NCBI GenBank assembly: GCA_034440615.1
Contig: JAOTOM010004000.1
Coordinates: 124,001-188,000, forward strand
Direction: 5' to 3'
Origin: Ashinkailepas kermadecensis
Lineage: Eukaryota; Arthropoda; Thecostraca; Neolepadidae
DNA: 64,000 nt
Program-made: the position numbers and the translations under genes
Notes under the pieces: generated by a model
What the model saw: the letters and a program-made list of their open reading frames with translations, nothing else
The model's database searches: none
Told to the model about the DNA's origin: nothing
Shown here: positions 12,901 to 23,819 of the stretch, in pieces
Layout of the letters: every line of letters starts with the position of its first letter
Position numbering within the stretch: the stretch's first letter is position 1

Positions 12901-15742
12901 TGTCATAAAATATATGAAAAATAAAATAATACAGCATCGCAAGGAACTTCCGGCCTTGGCTGAGGTCGAGTCAGGTTGCAAGCATTCATTCTCGGAAATA
13001 AATGTTGAACTAAGGCAGAAACATAAGGTTTTCGATGTCAGAGTATGAAATAGAGTGCATGAAGTGTTGAATTTCTTCTTTATCACGTCTGTGACACACC
13101 AGGTATGGATAATTATATGCAATGTGTTATATTTGTAGTGAAGATTATGATCGTGTATTTGTTTGCCAACTGAAAAGTAATCATTTGCGTAGAAAATGAG
13201 TGGTCACATCGTCATTTTTACTTTAAAATACCCTGTATTAAAAAAAATTCCAAAACTCCAATTTTACCTTCATCAAAAATATTTACCCATTTACCTATAT
13301 GAAGCAAACAAAGGGGATAGGTTTGGTTAGGTTAGGTACTTGTTTTAAGTTGGACAATATATGAAGTATTGCTTTGGGAAAAAAATCATATTTCCCTTCA
13401 AAGACAGTCAGACTAAAGTTGGTAATTTTTTTTATAAAAGGTGTTTTTGGAATTTTGGGAATACTTTTTGAGAATAAAATGTTTATGAACATGATTAAGA
13501 AGATGTGACCACTCATTTTCGGTGCTGATGCTTACTTTTCATTTTGTATGATGTCACATTGGTATGGTGCAATGACTTCATAGGTATGGCACTGAGGCTT
13601 TGACTGGCTAATGCTACAAACAGTTCACATACCTTAATGAGATGGTCAAAGTAGCTTAACCTAAACTAACCTAACCCAACCTAACCTGCTTACCTCTTGA
13701 TTTATCATAGCCATAATTTATATAAAGTGCCATGAGGTTAGGTTGACTGGCTAATGCTACAAATGGTTCACATACCTTAAGGAGATTGTGGAAGTAACTT
13801 AACCTAACCTGTTTACCTCTTGGTAGGTATATCATAGCTATAATTTATATAATGCACCATGAGGTTAGGTTAGGTTAAGCTACTTCGACCATCTCATTAA
13901 GGTATGTGAACCATTTGTAGCATTAGCCAGTTGAAGCCTCAGTTCCATACCTATGACATCATCACACCATACTGATGTGACATCATCATTCAAATTGAAG
14001 AGCAAGCATCAGCACCAAAAATAAGTGGTTGCATCTTCTTAGTCATGTTCATAAACGTCATATTCTGAAAAAGTATTCCAAAAATTCCCAAAACACCTTT
14101 TATCAAAAATTTACCAGAAGTTCTTTGCTATGCTGTTAACGTCAACAGCAGCACTTGCAATGTTTGCAAGATTTGATGGCATCATGGTCAAAAAGCTTGT
14201 TTGGGACGATTATGGTTTTTCGGTTAGGTTAGGTTATATCCCAAAACACCTTTTATCCCCCAAAAATCCCAAAACACCTTTAATCAAAAATTTACCCTAA
14301 AGTTTTGCATTCAGTTAGGTTAGGTTGTTATTTGCTTTAAAAAATGGTTGAAAATTTCACATGACAAAAAATTATTGCAGGTAAGGTTAGGCTAGGGTGG
14401 CTTCACCATATTAACCATATTCATAAACATTGCATTGGAAAAAGAAATTCCAAGAATTCAAAAATTAACCTAAACTGCAAATTTACCCTGCAATCATGGT
14501 TGGAATTGCACTTTGTAATCTTGGACACATGAAAATTTTTGGATGATATAAAATAGACCACATTTTCTCCAAGTCTGTGACATCAGAATCTCAGTTATTA
14601 GGGCTTTAGAGTGCATCAACTTCATTGGTCATGTAGTGCTCAGACATCAAAATCTCACCTTGCACTTTCAAGTAAATCTTGAGCACTTGATCACAGGGTA
14701 GTTCATTGTGAATTACATTTATGGCGTGAATTACATGTGAATCATGGCATTTTAAGTTTTTCCTCCAAATCCAACTAATGTCATGAAAAAAATAACCAAC
14801 TGTTGTGTGTCAAACACCACACCACTCAAACTTAGTACCTGGCTTATGAAAATGTGAAGACCTATTTACCTCATCTCTAATAGAAAGTATGTTTATCCTT
14901 GCCTACATCCATCACCATTTATGTTCAATATTTTTGTACCAAAAAAAATATATCTTGCTCTTTGTGTCACTGCTCAGTATGCAGTTTGCCCCCATTTGTG
15001 AGCTAGGTGCCAGGGCCAGGATGTAAAAACAATTTCAAATTGATATAGCATCCAAGTCCTGAGGGATACAGTCCCAGAAATCACAAGTTAGGCCTATTCT
15101 GAGGTAAGAAATTAGCTGAATGTGTTTGAATTGCTATTGCATATCACACTCTCAGAAGTTATGGTATTAATATCTTGATGCCTGAGTGAATTTGGACACC
15201 CTGTTCGTATGTTATCCTTTATCTCAGTCTGTTCCTGTGTTTTCTCATGCTGTATTTGCTTTTTGGCTTAATTTTCTGAAGAAAAGTACTTTCTAGGCTA
15301 GCTTAGCCAACAAGCAGGGATGCTGAACCATCTTAAGAAAATGGCATGCATATGAAGGTGCATTGGTGGGACATAGGTAGGTACATAGGTATATAAATCA
15401 CTTTGTGCATCAAACATGACAGCTTCAGCCCATCAGAGTTGCTATGGATTTATGTGTATCAATGGTTGAGGTACCTATTTTTGAAGATATTTCATGCCGA
15501 AATAACCACATCAATATCAGATATTCACTACCTTAGGTTTGTTACCTTAAAATGAGACATCTGAACCCCGTTCTCACCTCCAGTAATTGATGCTAATGTT
15601 AACCTTTATTGAAGGCGATTTGCAGAATATCAGAATAACCTTCCTCACCGCATCGTAACTTTCTCTTCCCAGCTTTTACCCAGATCCAGCCCTTAGCATG
15701 CGGCGGCGACTGACTGCGCCGCGTGCGGAAGAAGTGCGCCAT
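3040..15742 (-). CDS. Tentative four-exon gene, Arg/Gly-rich protein of unknown family
   Basis: A model built by reading, not recognised by homology. Exons 15742-15680, 9666-9322, 7583-7383 and 3432-3040 (minus) all join in phase 0 at plausible GT-AG sites. They give about 333 aa: a basic start, an Arg/Gly/Pro/Met-rich region (RGGRGTRG, repeated RAPMRAP), a charged helical segment (WVTEAACVEIRKKH, DFKAFKEQRTKVTSLLR, LEYIGRQEEQ) and an acidic tail with 11-residue repeats (VKTENGPGDTT). The composition suggests an RNA-associated protein, which is only an inference. Exons are GC-rich, unlike the spacer. The first exon is the weakest, since the ATG at 9666 could also be the start. The introns hold a SINE, a (TA)n tract and two foldback elements. 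Confidence 0.5.
3105..3300 (-). repeat. 33-bp coding minisatellite
   Basis: About six 33-bp units (core on the plus strand CAGGGCCGTTCTCAGTCTTA) code for 11-residue VKTENGPGDTT repeats in the last exon of the left-hand gene. Substitutions between units are mostly conservative and the frame is kept. Confidence 0.85.
3690..3857 (-). mobile_element. tRNA-derived SINE with 15-bp target duplication
   Basis: On the minus strand it starts GGGGACGAGTGGTCTA (A-box-like) with a B box (GGGTTAGAATCTC). A unique body then ends in a CCAATAACC tail. It is flanked by a perfect 15-bp direct repeat, TGCCGTCATTTCTGT, at 3675-3689 and 3858-3872. It lies in the last intron region of the left-hand gene. Same family as copies at 21419, 30243 and 37831. 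Confidence 0.9.
4271..4442 (+). mobile_element. SINE with a different tRNA head, same body
   Basis: The head has a tRNA A box (TAGCTCAGTCGG) and a good T arm (stem GTGGG/TCCAC, 7-nt loop TTCGAGT), unlike the GGGGACGAGTGG head of the other SINEs. The body (CCCGCGACCAACCGGCGTGA, then GATGTGTCGTAAAA) matches theirs. It is flanked by a 14-bp direct repeat GAGTGTAGTTTCTA at 4257-4270 and 4443-4456. Confidence 0.88.
4457..5569. other. No gene recognised
   Basis: Non-repetitive by eye, moderately AT-rich, without long open frames or convincing exon edges. It would be intron of the left-hand gene if that model is right. Confidence 0.4.
5570..6053 (+). repeat. Interspersed repeat, copy A
   Basis: Matches 32695-33160 in the same orientation over about 470 bp with substitutions. 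Landmarks are AACACTGAATCGA, AAAGGAGTATC, GCTTATGCTCACCATAACGG, CAGTGATATG and TAAATCATTATTTT or its variant. No terminal repeats or coding frame recognised. Confidence 0.8.
6050..6200 (+). repeat. Partial tandem duplication
   Basis: A block containing CTCAGTTACGGCCGTCCC and CCACTCCCGCCACG occurs twice about 75 bp apart. Nothing coding recognised. Confidence 0.6.
6560..6705 (+). repeat. Short GATGGTAA/GAATATGAT repeats
   Basis: Irregular repeats of GAGATGGTAACC and ATGAATATGAT. Simple-sequence DNA without coding signal. Confidence 0.7.
6844..6930. repeat. (TA)n microsatellite, ~87 bp
   Basis: An uninterrupted alternating TA tract. The Tyr-Ile open frames across it are artefacts. Confidence 0.97.
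7383..7583 (-). CDS. Charged helical exon at the edge of a 69-bp array
   Basis: Codes for DKDAIVMTRPWVTEAACVEI, RKKHTLQDLSMKTKSEADFK, AFKEQRTKVTSLLR and LEYIGRQEEQ, with a strong donor (GAGCAG|GTGAGG). The acceptor used here (CTCTCGGCCAG|GACAAG) and the first codons belong to a unit repeated about ten times upstream. The 69-bp units are in frame with this exon, so some may be translated. The in-frame tag just before the ATG at 8171 makes a 5'-extended repeat protein possible too. No family recognised; the spacing faintly recalls the basic linkers of non-LTR retrotransposon proteins. Confidence 0.5.
7555..8258 (-). repeat. 69-bp minisatellite, about ten units, seeded from an exon edge
   Basis: Units start every 69 bp from 7571 (7640, 7709 and so on to 8192). 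Each holds CTCTCGGCCAG|GACAAGGACGCC on the minus strand, the acceptor and first codons of the 7383-7583 exon. Two unit types alternate irregularly (GATAACCATG versus GCGGCACCCG on the plus strand). With 69 divisible by three, several frames stay open. Confidence 0.92.
8260..9225. other. No gene recognised
   Basis: Between the 69-bp array and the Arg/Gly-rich exon. No exon or repeat family seen by eye. A poly-A-like run occurs at 8756. Confidence 0.4.
9322..9666 (-). CDS. Arg/Gly/Pro-rich exon
   Basis: Codes for 115 residues in one open GC-rich frame: MYRGGRGTRGPTGGFWMRG, QQQLKPGRGGRWQGG, several MRAP repeats, a GRGRGAPR cluster, an Ala run and RSRSER. RGG-type composition is common in RNA-binding proteins. 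The acceptor is GCCGGCAG directly before ATG. The donor is GAGCGG|GTCAGT. The frame stays open past the donor to 9226, so an unspliced ending is possible. Confidence 0.55.
9760..12160. other. AT-rich spacer, no gene recognised
   Basis: Increasingly AT-rich with only short frames and no exon-like block. It falls in the first intron of the tentative left-hand gene. Confidence 0.45.
12165..13297. mobile_element. Foldback (long inverted repeat) element 1
   Basis: Two arms of about 480-500 bp (12165-12640 and 12790-13297) are inverted copies around a ~150-bp centre. Matching landmarks include TTCAACACTTCATGCACTC, CGGAAGTTCCTTGCGATGC and AGATTATATTATGATATAAT with their complements. TTAGGTTAGG runs flank the loop. 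No coding frame; it resembles a foldback MITE. No target duplication was established. Confidence 0.85.
13424..14115. mobile_element. Foldback element 2
   Basis: Inverted arms at about 13424-13670 and 13866-14115. Shared landmarks are AGTGGTCACATCTTCTTA-type sequence, GTTCACATACCTTAATGAG and AAAAGGTGTTTTTGG with their complements. The ~190-bp centre holds a third partial copy of the inner arm. Arm ends share the GTGACCACTCATTTTC motif with element 1. Confidence 0.8.
14120..15640. other. AT-rich spacer with foldback fragments
   Basis: Short pieces of the foldback ends recur (CCCAAAACACCTTTTATC near 14243 and CCAAAACACCTTTAATC near 14270). Otherwise no gene or structured element is recognised. 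Confidence 0.45.
15680..15742 (-). CDS. Possible first exon of the left-hand gene
   Basis: Codes for 21 residues beginning MAHFFRTRRSQSPPH. The ATG is in a good context (GCCGATGG), and an in-frame TAA lies ten codons upstream. The donor is ATCTGG|GTAAAA, phase 0. A GC-rich island in AT-rich DNA supports it; no homology does. It sits back-to-back with the promoter-like region at 16.0-16.75 kb. Confidence 0.33.
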
Positions 15743-16289
15743 CGGCGTCTTCAAACAAGCATCCGGTTAAATGCCAATACAAAACAAGAGGCGGTTTTAC
15801 AGCGGAATTTTGCTCGTGTTTAGTATAGATGGTATAATAACTTTATAAATGGTATAAAAGTCAGTAGCTAGCATAACATTGGATGCGTTTACTTTTTACT
15901 GACATTCTATGTTGATTATAGTAAAAAGTGGACAGTTATTGGGCGTATAAACTTATATTGTACATACGGAATAATTTTCATTTCACTTAACTTTGATTTG
16001 AAGATTTACGTTTTGTGGCTATAAAAACTGACATGTTCCGTCCGTTCCTCTTCCCCAGGGCTGCCACCTTGGTACGATCGTGCCAGCTCTGGTACGCTTT
16101 CGACAAATCTTGCACGAATGCAAGATATCAGTCTCAGGCAGCGCACCTGCTGAAGTCAGGGGCACGCATTTCGTGCATGCCTTTTTCCAATCACCGTTCT
16201 TTGTGTATTGGTTTATGGTGTTCCGTTCAGTAATTGTCGTGGTGTGAAATGAAGACATTTGCGACAAGAAATTCCCGTCTTAAAGAGGG

Positions 16290-16755
16290 TCGGACAACCG
16301 GCAAGTATATAACGTAACGTAGTATATAACCGGCATACACCGACAACCTCGCTACGCACGTCTCGCCACTCGCCACGGTAGAACCTGACGCCAGATACGC
16401 CGGTACACAAGCCAGACACGCCGGGAAGACGCCAGACATCTGCCGCGCCGCAACCGCAAGACGCCGCCGACCAGCAACCAGCTACCTAACCACCAGCCGC
16501 CTGCCACCACACACACACAAGCACAAGCCTACACTACACACTGACACCAACCTTCCCTCATCCCCCCGCCTCATCGACCTTCGCTACCTTCTACCTCATC
16601 ACTCCTTCAGCGACTACATCTTCTCTCCAAGACCTTCTGGACCTCTTCAGTCTTCCGCACCCTCGACTCGGACTCCACATTTCTCATCTACACCTCCGCC
16701 TTCGGGAACTTCCTCCTCTGCCTCTTCGTTCCTGACGCCTTCTTCTACAACACGG
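16290..16755 (+). promoter_or_regulatory. Possible promoter and non-coding leader exon
   Basis: Two TATA-like stretches (AGTATATAA near 16304 and 16321) precede about 400 bp of C-rich, purine-poor sequence without ATG-initiated frames. It ends at a donor-like CAACACG|GTCAGT at 16753. This looks like a first non-coding exon or an LTR leader. It is divergent from the putative exon at 15742. It could be the far upstream leader of SLC26, but nothing links them. Confidence 0.3.
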
Positions 16756-16759
16756 TCAG

Positions 16760-19030
16760 TCCGGCGGTGCTGATATTGTTGGTAAAGTACAATGCACACA
16801 TGAAATTAAAAACTATGTCAGGCCCACGGCAGTACGACGTCAATCAGATTCCAAGCTCTTTCAGCCATATTAGGTTATAAATGTGGTCGGGATGGTTTGC
16901 AGAACCCTCTGAACCATATTAGGTTGTCCCAACCTAACTTGACATAGCTTAGCCTAACTTACTTTTTGATGACATTTTTCAGTTTCATTTTTATTTTCAA
17001 ACATTTCAAGTTAAATATCCAACCTAACTGAACCATCCCAACCTCTTTTGGAGATAAAATTAACATAGGAACAACTTAAACTGCAATAATTCCATAGTTT
17101 GTTCAATTTGCCATGCCTGCAAGACAAAAACTCTCCTTTGAAAACTTTGGTAACCTTTGATCTGATCCAGGGTCTCAAGAGTCAAAACCCCAATAATTTG
17201 GCATATACCTAAAATAAAATGTAATAGCTGCATGGCATTGAGGGAAGATTTGTCATGTCTGAAAAGAAATTCAGTTTTAATAATTGCCCACTTGGACCTA
17301 ACACAAAATCTAGAGACGTAAAAACCTAATAGGCACATATGTGTTGCATGCCAAATTCTCTGCAGAAGGCATATGTGGCTTCATCAAGTATTTTGTATGA
17401 GTAGGTATGTTCAGAATATATTTTTTTTGTTATATGGTGGACTTTGACATAACACAGGATTACACAACTAAAAACCTCACACATTTATGGCATGTTCAAT
17501 CATTTTGTGGAGGTTTCATACTGATCTGATGCATAGCTTCTATGATTAGCCATGTCTGCAAGCCAAAAAAGATCTTTAATACAGAATTTCACCCTTATGG
17601 CAGGCCAGTCACCCAAATTTAAAATACATGCACTTGGCACACTTGATAAACTATACACATTTCACACATGCCTCATCCCTTGATTAGACATAGTGGTCCC
17701 TCTTGTCTGTTTACCTTCCTCATTACAAGTAGGTGCAGAGCATGAGTGGGCTATATCTAAAACTGTACAGGCCATTTAGGAAAAAATAAGTTATGAATCA
17801 CAAAAAAGCTACTACACTCGATGGAGAAGCATGACACATATCTTCCCACCAAAACATTTGATGGCAACTATCAACGAAATTTTAAATGTTCCATATATAT
17901 TTCGCTAGTGCCTGCATACGGTCTTGGCTGGTGCATAGGCCTCCTTCCCATGCCAGCAATCTAAATAGGCTGTTTTCCAAAAATAAACCACGATGCAGGA
18001 AAAAAATAGATAGAACAAATTAAAAATAATAGCACACAGCCTCAGAGAAAGTCATTTTTCGTTAACAAGGCATTAAAATAGCTTTAAAATATATATATAT
18101 ATATGCAATCCACTTCAACGCTCCCCGACCAAACTCAGACGGAAGTGTACAGGTGACGGCTCGCAGATCTGCACGTACCACAAAGTGAGAAATTCCGCCA
18201 ATCAGGGGCTAAGGATCGGAATATATGACGCTTTTTAAGACACAAACGGGCACATCATTTTCCATCTGGCAAACGACGATCGTCTGGTCCAAGGTCTGGT
18301 CCAAGTCGCGGCCAGATACTTGCCAGTTGAACTAGAGATGAGTAAAGTTGCCGTTTGCTAACGTAGGCTGAAACTTAATTGTCCTGGTTTATGCTATTAT
18401 TTATTTTTCCTTTGTGTGTTCTCCATCCGTTCGGTGAAATAAAATATTTCCTATATGAAATAGGTATCACCATTTGAACTACTATTTGTTTGTATATTCT
18501 ACTTAACATTATTTTATGTCGTGTCGTTCTGTCTCAGAGAACGAGTGGTCTGGCAACAGAGCAAAATCCGCTGTAAAACCACATAAGGTAAATATCTGTC
18601 GGTTCTGCGAATCGGTATGTGTAGGTTAGTTTATGACGTCACGCATTTTCTGGCGGTGGCGCCTAGGTGACGTACAGGTAGGCGGTAGGGTAATTCTGCC
18701 GGTTTTCTTGGCGAAGTTAATGATATTCGTCAGAAAATTATAGGTCCGAATGATTCGTCTTTATTTCCGTCGGGTTTGATGCAATTTCATCACATGCTAA
18801 TCACGTGCACATACCTAAAAATACTGCCGTCTAGTCCATTCTGAAGAAACATAGCTGTGTGACATTATCCAACGACCCGCCACGACCAAAACATGAGGGG
18901 AGGTAGGACTTCTTGGGTCGATTCTTTCCATGAAACAACTGCCGGGATACCATGAGGTGACGAAAATGCTTGGGAGAGGGGGAGGACGTTTCTCCTTGTA
19001 CTCCCTGTGACGGACCCCTGCAGTTATGCG
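16760..19030. other. AT-rich spacer, no gene recognised
   Basis: Contains AACCTAAC blocks near 16870-17040 and a short (TA)n at 18090. No exon-like block is apparent. Confidence 0.45.
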
Positions 19031-19183
19031 ATTATACGCCATAAAAGCACTGCTCGAACACAGCGAGATATATAAGAGCGGGCGAAATTAGTGGTCGGAA
19101 CTCAGAAACCCAACGCGAACGGTCTAAAAACGCTCAGCGTCTAAAAACGCAAGAGGTAGGTTATTGTGTGTCTCCAGAAGAGT

Positions 19184-20108
19184 TTAATAGACTTCAGTCA
19201 TTTGCTATCAATGTATTAACTCTATACCTGAAACAAAAGAGATCAGTGCAATGAACTGTGCAATACCAATGATGCCCCCCCTCAACGAGGCCGGCCGACA
19301 CATCAGTGGTGACCACCGCAGCGGCGGTGCCTCGATGTACACGGGGAGCATGAAAGAACACGACCAGACCGCGGTACGGTAAAGGACGACGACAGACACC
19401 AGCTAAGTGTAGGTTCGTACAGCGTAGACTCGACTTGGCACACAAACAAATAAAAACAAGTACAAAACTACACCACTTCGCTTCGCACGCGCCACTGTTC
19501 GGACTCAACGGTGCGTGTAACCATGAGTCTTTCCACTCATGGAGGGACTAAGCCGCCTCGGGGCTTTCCGAGGCCGTACGGGTCCATCCCGTGAGCGCGC
19601 GACTGGCTGGACCACTGGCGGGTCGACCGGAGGTGATGGAGTGGCAGGCGCCACTGGAGGCATCGCTGACGGGACCGGCACCATCTGGGATTCCGCTGAG
19701 GAAGCCGCCGACGGCTTCTGTCCCGGTAGCGCCGCTGTAGGTGCAGGCGATGCATGCTCCGCTGGCACAGGTGCACGTTGGACGGAAGGCGGCTGCGGGA
19801 ATGTCCGTAGTGGCGTCGATGTGGCGGGAGTGTTGACTCCTGGCGCTGGAGTGTCAGGAATGGATGTCGGTGGTAGTGGTGGCGACCACGGAGATGAGGG
19901 GCTGTCGGCTAGGAGGGGCTGTATCCGACGGAAGAAGCGCCGATTTCTGAGAGTTACGCGGCCGGATCCATGCATCTTCACCCCATACTGATCATGGTGT
20001 AAGGTCTGGACAATGACAATTAATAGACTTCAGTCATTTGCTATCAATGTATTAACTCTATACCTGAAACAAAAGAGATCAGTGCAATGAACTGTGCAAT
20101 ACCAATGA
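19184..20108 (-). mobile_element. LTR-retrotransposon remnant with 89-bp direct repeats
   Basis: Perfect 89-bp direct repeats at 19184-19272 and 20020-20108 flank 747 bp. Read on the minus strand, the interior begins with the end of a polymerase-type reading frame and closes with a polypurine run (GAGGGGGGGC) directly before the repeat, as at a 3' LTR. A TATA-like TTATATA lies further out (19070), so the 3' LTR may extend to about 19060. Only the tail of the coding region remains. Confidence 0.7.
19505..20020 (-). pseudogene. Truncated retrotransposon polyprotein C-terminus
   Basis: The minus-strand frame reads DQYGVKMHGSGRVTLRNRRF, the pattern that ends Ty3/gypsy-type polyproteins (SGR.TLRNR.FLR), then a Pro/Ala-rich tail to a stop at 19505. 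The frame opens abruptly at the 89-bp repeat, so protease, reverse transcriptase, RNase H and integrase cores are absent. Confidence 0.65.
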
Positions 20109-20109
20109 G

Positions 20110-21407
20110 TAGGTAGCCAGAACCACCTAAGCGTGCGACAGCCAAGCAGTAGTGGTCCCGGCTACCGTTTTATACGACTTCTAATCCTTTTCTACCTGCC
20201 AACATTGTCAACAGCATCTGAGGCGGGGACGACACCGGTTGCGGTCTGAGACGTCATGAACACTGATCAGGGCCATAAGTCCAAAATCCATCTGTTGCGC
20301 ATCAGAGGCAATCTGCAGCGCCAGAAACGAAGCAAGCGCGGACTCCTTCAAGATGTTCGCTGTAGGACTCTGGCCCCTAGTCCTGGCCTTCGACCACAGT
20401 TGATAGTCAACGATCATTTCCCATTATGTATGCAACATAATATTATTATGTTATGCAATAATATTATTAGCGAAGTCTGATTTTATTGGATGTGGTTCTG
20501 CATTCCTCAATCGGCAAGGTACCCCAGTACAAAAAAAAACATCCGAAAAGACCCTGGAAACGAACAGTGTTCAAAAGTGGCCTGGGACAGCTGAACAGAA
20601 CAGCAGAGAGCATGGACCACCGTATGCCACACACCAAATGAGACCGGGGCCTCAAGAAACAAGGCGATTTGAGAAGCCGGGATGACGACAAGCAGGATGA
20701 ACCATGGCCTTTCTTGCAAGATAAGCGGTCTGGGCCATGGGAAGCGAGAAAGAGAGCTCAATCATCTCCTCAACCATCGCCAGAAGCGACGCAATCAGGG
20801 CTCGGATATAGCGTGATACGCCGATGAACGGCAAGCAGGTTGGCAATGTTTTCGCTGGTTCTAACATAGACTGTTGCTTTTTTACTTTTAGGACAGTTGG
20901 CACGGACGACCAAATTTCCATGGATAATCTAAGCGAGCAGACGCATGAAACATACAACTTACAAGGCCAGGGACGTAAGATCGAGTGAGATGTGGTCCGA
21001 AGCGGAACCGATGCTATCTCGGCAGCAATTAATAACACCCCAGAGTATTGGCAGATCATAAAGAGGACAAACTGAGGGCATGTGGCTCCACCTCTATGGA
21101 GATGTTGCGCCTCTGCAGGACGTTCGAGTACACCCCTTGACCAGCTCAACGAATTTGTATGGGTACCCTAGTATTTTCGGGTATTTTCGCAGCGACCCGG
21201 GCTACAATATTGCATGTTGGTTGAGTCACAGATGTCATACCCAAACTATTCTCGTTTTGGGTGATCTGCGATCACCCAAGTACGAGTAGTACCCAAGTAC
21301 CCAAGTGCGTCCAAGTAAGACGTGCGTAAGTACGTACAATCTTTTAGATTACGGACGACTTGTGCTTATGACGTTAGCATCTAAGCTGGACGCGTAGGAT
21401 CTCTTCC
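20110..21407. other. No gene recognised
   Basis: Moderate GC, some longer minus-strand frames (20652-21149) without a recognisable domain. A cluster of short CCCAAGTAC/GTACCC repeats lies at 21160-21320. Confidence 0.35.
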
Positions 21408-21418
21408 TGTACTTCGTC

Positions 21419-21579
21419 GGGGAGGAGTAGTCTATGGGTGAGTTGCCCGTCTCACAATCGAAAGATTGTGGGTTCAAGTCTCACCTGTCCCTACTCTTCG
21501 CCCGCAGCCAATCGGAGTGAGAGATTGGCGACGCTACATGGCTCAACGGTCGATGTGTCGTACAACCAATAACCAAACT
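21419..21579 (+). mobile_element. tRNA-derived SINE with 11-bp target duplication
   Basis: Head GGGGAGGAGTAGTCTA, B box GGGTTCAAGTCTC, the common body (CCGCAGCCAATCGGAGTGAG) and tail CCAATAACCAAAC. Flanked by TGTACTTCGTC at 21408-21418 and 21580-21590. Confidence 0.88.
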
Positions 21580-21789
21580 TGTACTTCGTCAGTATTAGAC
21601 AGAAATGGCACAACATTTCTCATTTGAAGTTCGCGAGACTGCGCGGCAAGCACATATTCTTCGATGACATTTCTGGTACATGTTATTAGTGAATTTCTTG
21701 ATTGTAGTGAGTTGCGTGTGAATACGGAATGTTTTCGCGGCGGACGCATACTATTACTTATATTCTGCGTGACGTCGTGTAGATCCCTT

Positions 21790-22420
21790 GTACAGCGTCA
21801 AAAATCCCTCTGGGCCCCAAAATTCCAACATTCGTATTGGAAACTCCAAATAATTAGAGCGGTCCACAGAAAACTTACGCCGGGGTCAGAAAATTTGTAC
21901 TCGGGCCCCACAAAATCACGTTGAGCCCCAGTTAAGCACAACGAACCCCGTGAACTCACCCCCCCCCAGATATCGCGCTCGGGACCCAAAATTCCAGTCG
22001 TGAGTCCCAAAAATTTGGATCGAGGCATGAGTCTCCTAAGAGTACCGAGTCTCGCAAAAAGCGGCAGTGCCTTAAAGCATGAGTTGCATCCCTAAATAAA
22101 CACACCGGGGATCTAAAAAATACACACGGGAGTCCCTCAAAGCACATCGGGGCCATAAGACCGCATGGGGGTCTGATAAAAACATGCTGAGGTTGCAAAA
22201 GACGACATGGTAAAAAAATATTCCTGCACCAAATAAACACATCGGCGTCTTCGAAAATCCGCCGGTGCTTCAAAAATATCGTGGGTACACAAAAAGCAAC
22301 ATAACCATAAAATGCAACGGGGTCTCAAAATGTGTCGGGCCCCTAACAAAAAGTATCTGGGCCGTATAAAATACATCCGCAGACGAAGAAAAACGCAACG
22401 ACTCCAAAAAAGAACAGCAA
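21790..22420 (-). repeat. Degenerate ~27-bp repeat field
   Basis: A long series of poorly conserved units of about 25-30 bp built on GGGGCCC/AAAAT and CTAAATAAACACA-type cores. The same kind of sequence, inverted, fills 32490-32690 and 33170-34020. Unit periodicity opens spurious frames. Confidence 0.6.
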
Positions 22421-22845
22421 ACCCGGATCTCTGCTCGATAGCCAATCTGGTAGCATATTTAACCAAATACGTGAGCTGCATCAAAGCTGAGCGGGTATAT
22501 CAAAGCGCCGCAACATGGGTAGAAGGGAAATAATCATTGAATTGAACTGATCGAATTTGACGAGCGAACCCCCATACGAAGCATTATTTATTTACGTCAA
22601 ATATGACACAGGACTATTATGTGACAGTAATTAGCAAAACGTAGGAGGCCTAGCAGAATCCGCAGAATCGCACGAAATGCGGCGAAGGCGCAAGGCACGG
22701 GCGTACACGTGCTCGAACATTGGCGTGGTAGCGGCCGGGCGTTATGAACTGGAATGCGTCAAGTTATAAAAAATGTACATTTCAAGTGATTTGTGTACGT
22801 GAAATTTTAGCAGTGTGAGAGGACTTATCAAGGGACAAAATAAAA

Positions 22846-23086
22846 ACCATTGAACGGGGTGGAGGAGGGAGGGTTGAAATCCGGTGACTCAGAAACGATG
22901 GTGGTAGATTTGACCCCTCCACAAGTCAGTGAAGTTGGTTACAAATTATTTTATTAAAAACAAAACAAAACCAATGGACCCCTTTGAAAAATTGGCAGTC
23001 AAAATCCGGGGACTTGGAAATAATTGGGGTAGGTGGGCCCCCTCCAAATCCGTTTGCGCCACCTGGCACAAATCCTAGGTACGCCA

Positions 23087-23088
<2 letters not shown>
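22846..23088 (-). mobile_element. GTGGCGTA-type element fragment
   Basis: Ends on the plus strand in CCTAGGTACGCCACTG, the complement of the CAGTGGCGTACCTAGG end at 30193. Inside, TTGAAATCCGGTGACTCAG and CAAATTATTTTATT match the other copies in reverse. Terminal sequence of this type is common in hAT-like elements. Confidence 0.65.
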
Positions 23089-23412
<324 letters not shown>

Positions 23413-23819
23413 CGTGTGTGTGTGTGTACATGGAGTCCGCTCCGCCAGAAGCACACTCGTCAGATGAGATGTCCAAGCATTCGTCGGCGGGTCCAAGGTA
23501 GTGTGTCATCAGCCAATTGCATTACTTCTAATTATTTGCATAAATAAATCAATAATTCAGTTCACATCGTGTGCAATCAGGGGCGGATGCAGATGGGGTG
23601 GGGGCACTGGGGATTGTGGCCCTCCCATGGGCAGGCTGCGCTTGTCCGGCCGGGAAAGGCGACCTTTCAGGGAGGCTCGAGTGCGCCACCATCCAGTCAA
23701 CGGGTTTTTCAGCCAAAGACCCCCAAAGGCGCCCCTCAACCCCCCCCACTCCCGCACAACATTTTTTCCGCCAATCTGAGAAAATTTGAATCATCAATCA
23801 ATTTGATCATTTCTGGATC

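Noticed and set aside
20652..21149. 165-aa minus-strand frame
   Set aside because: No recognisable domain, irregular composition, and no splice or promoter context.
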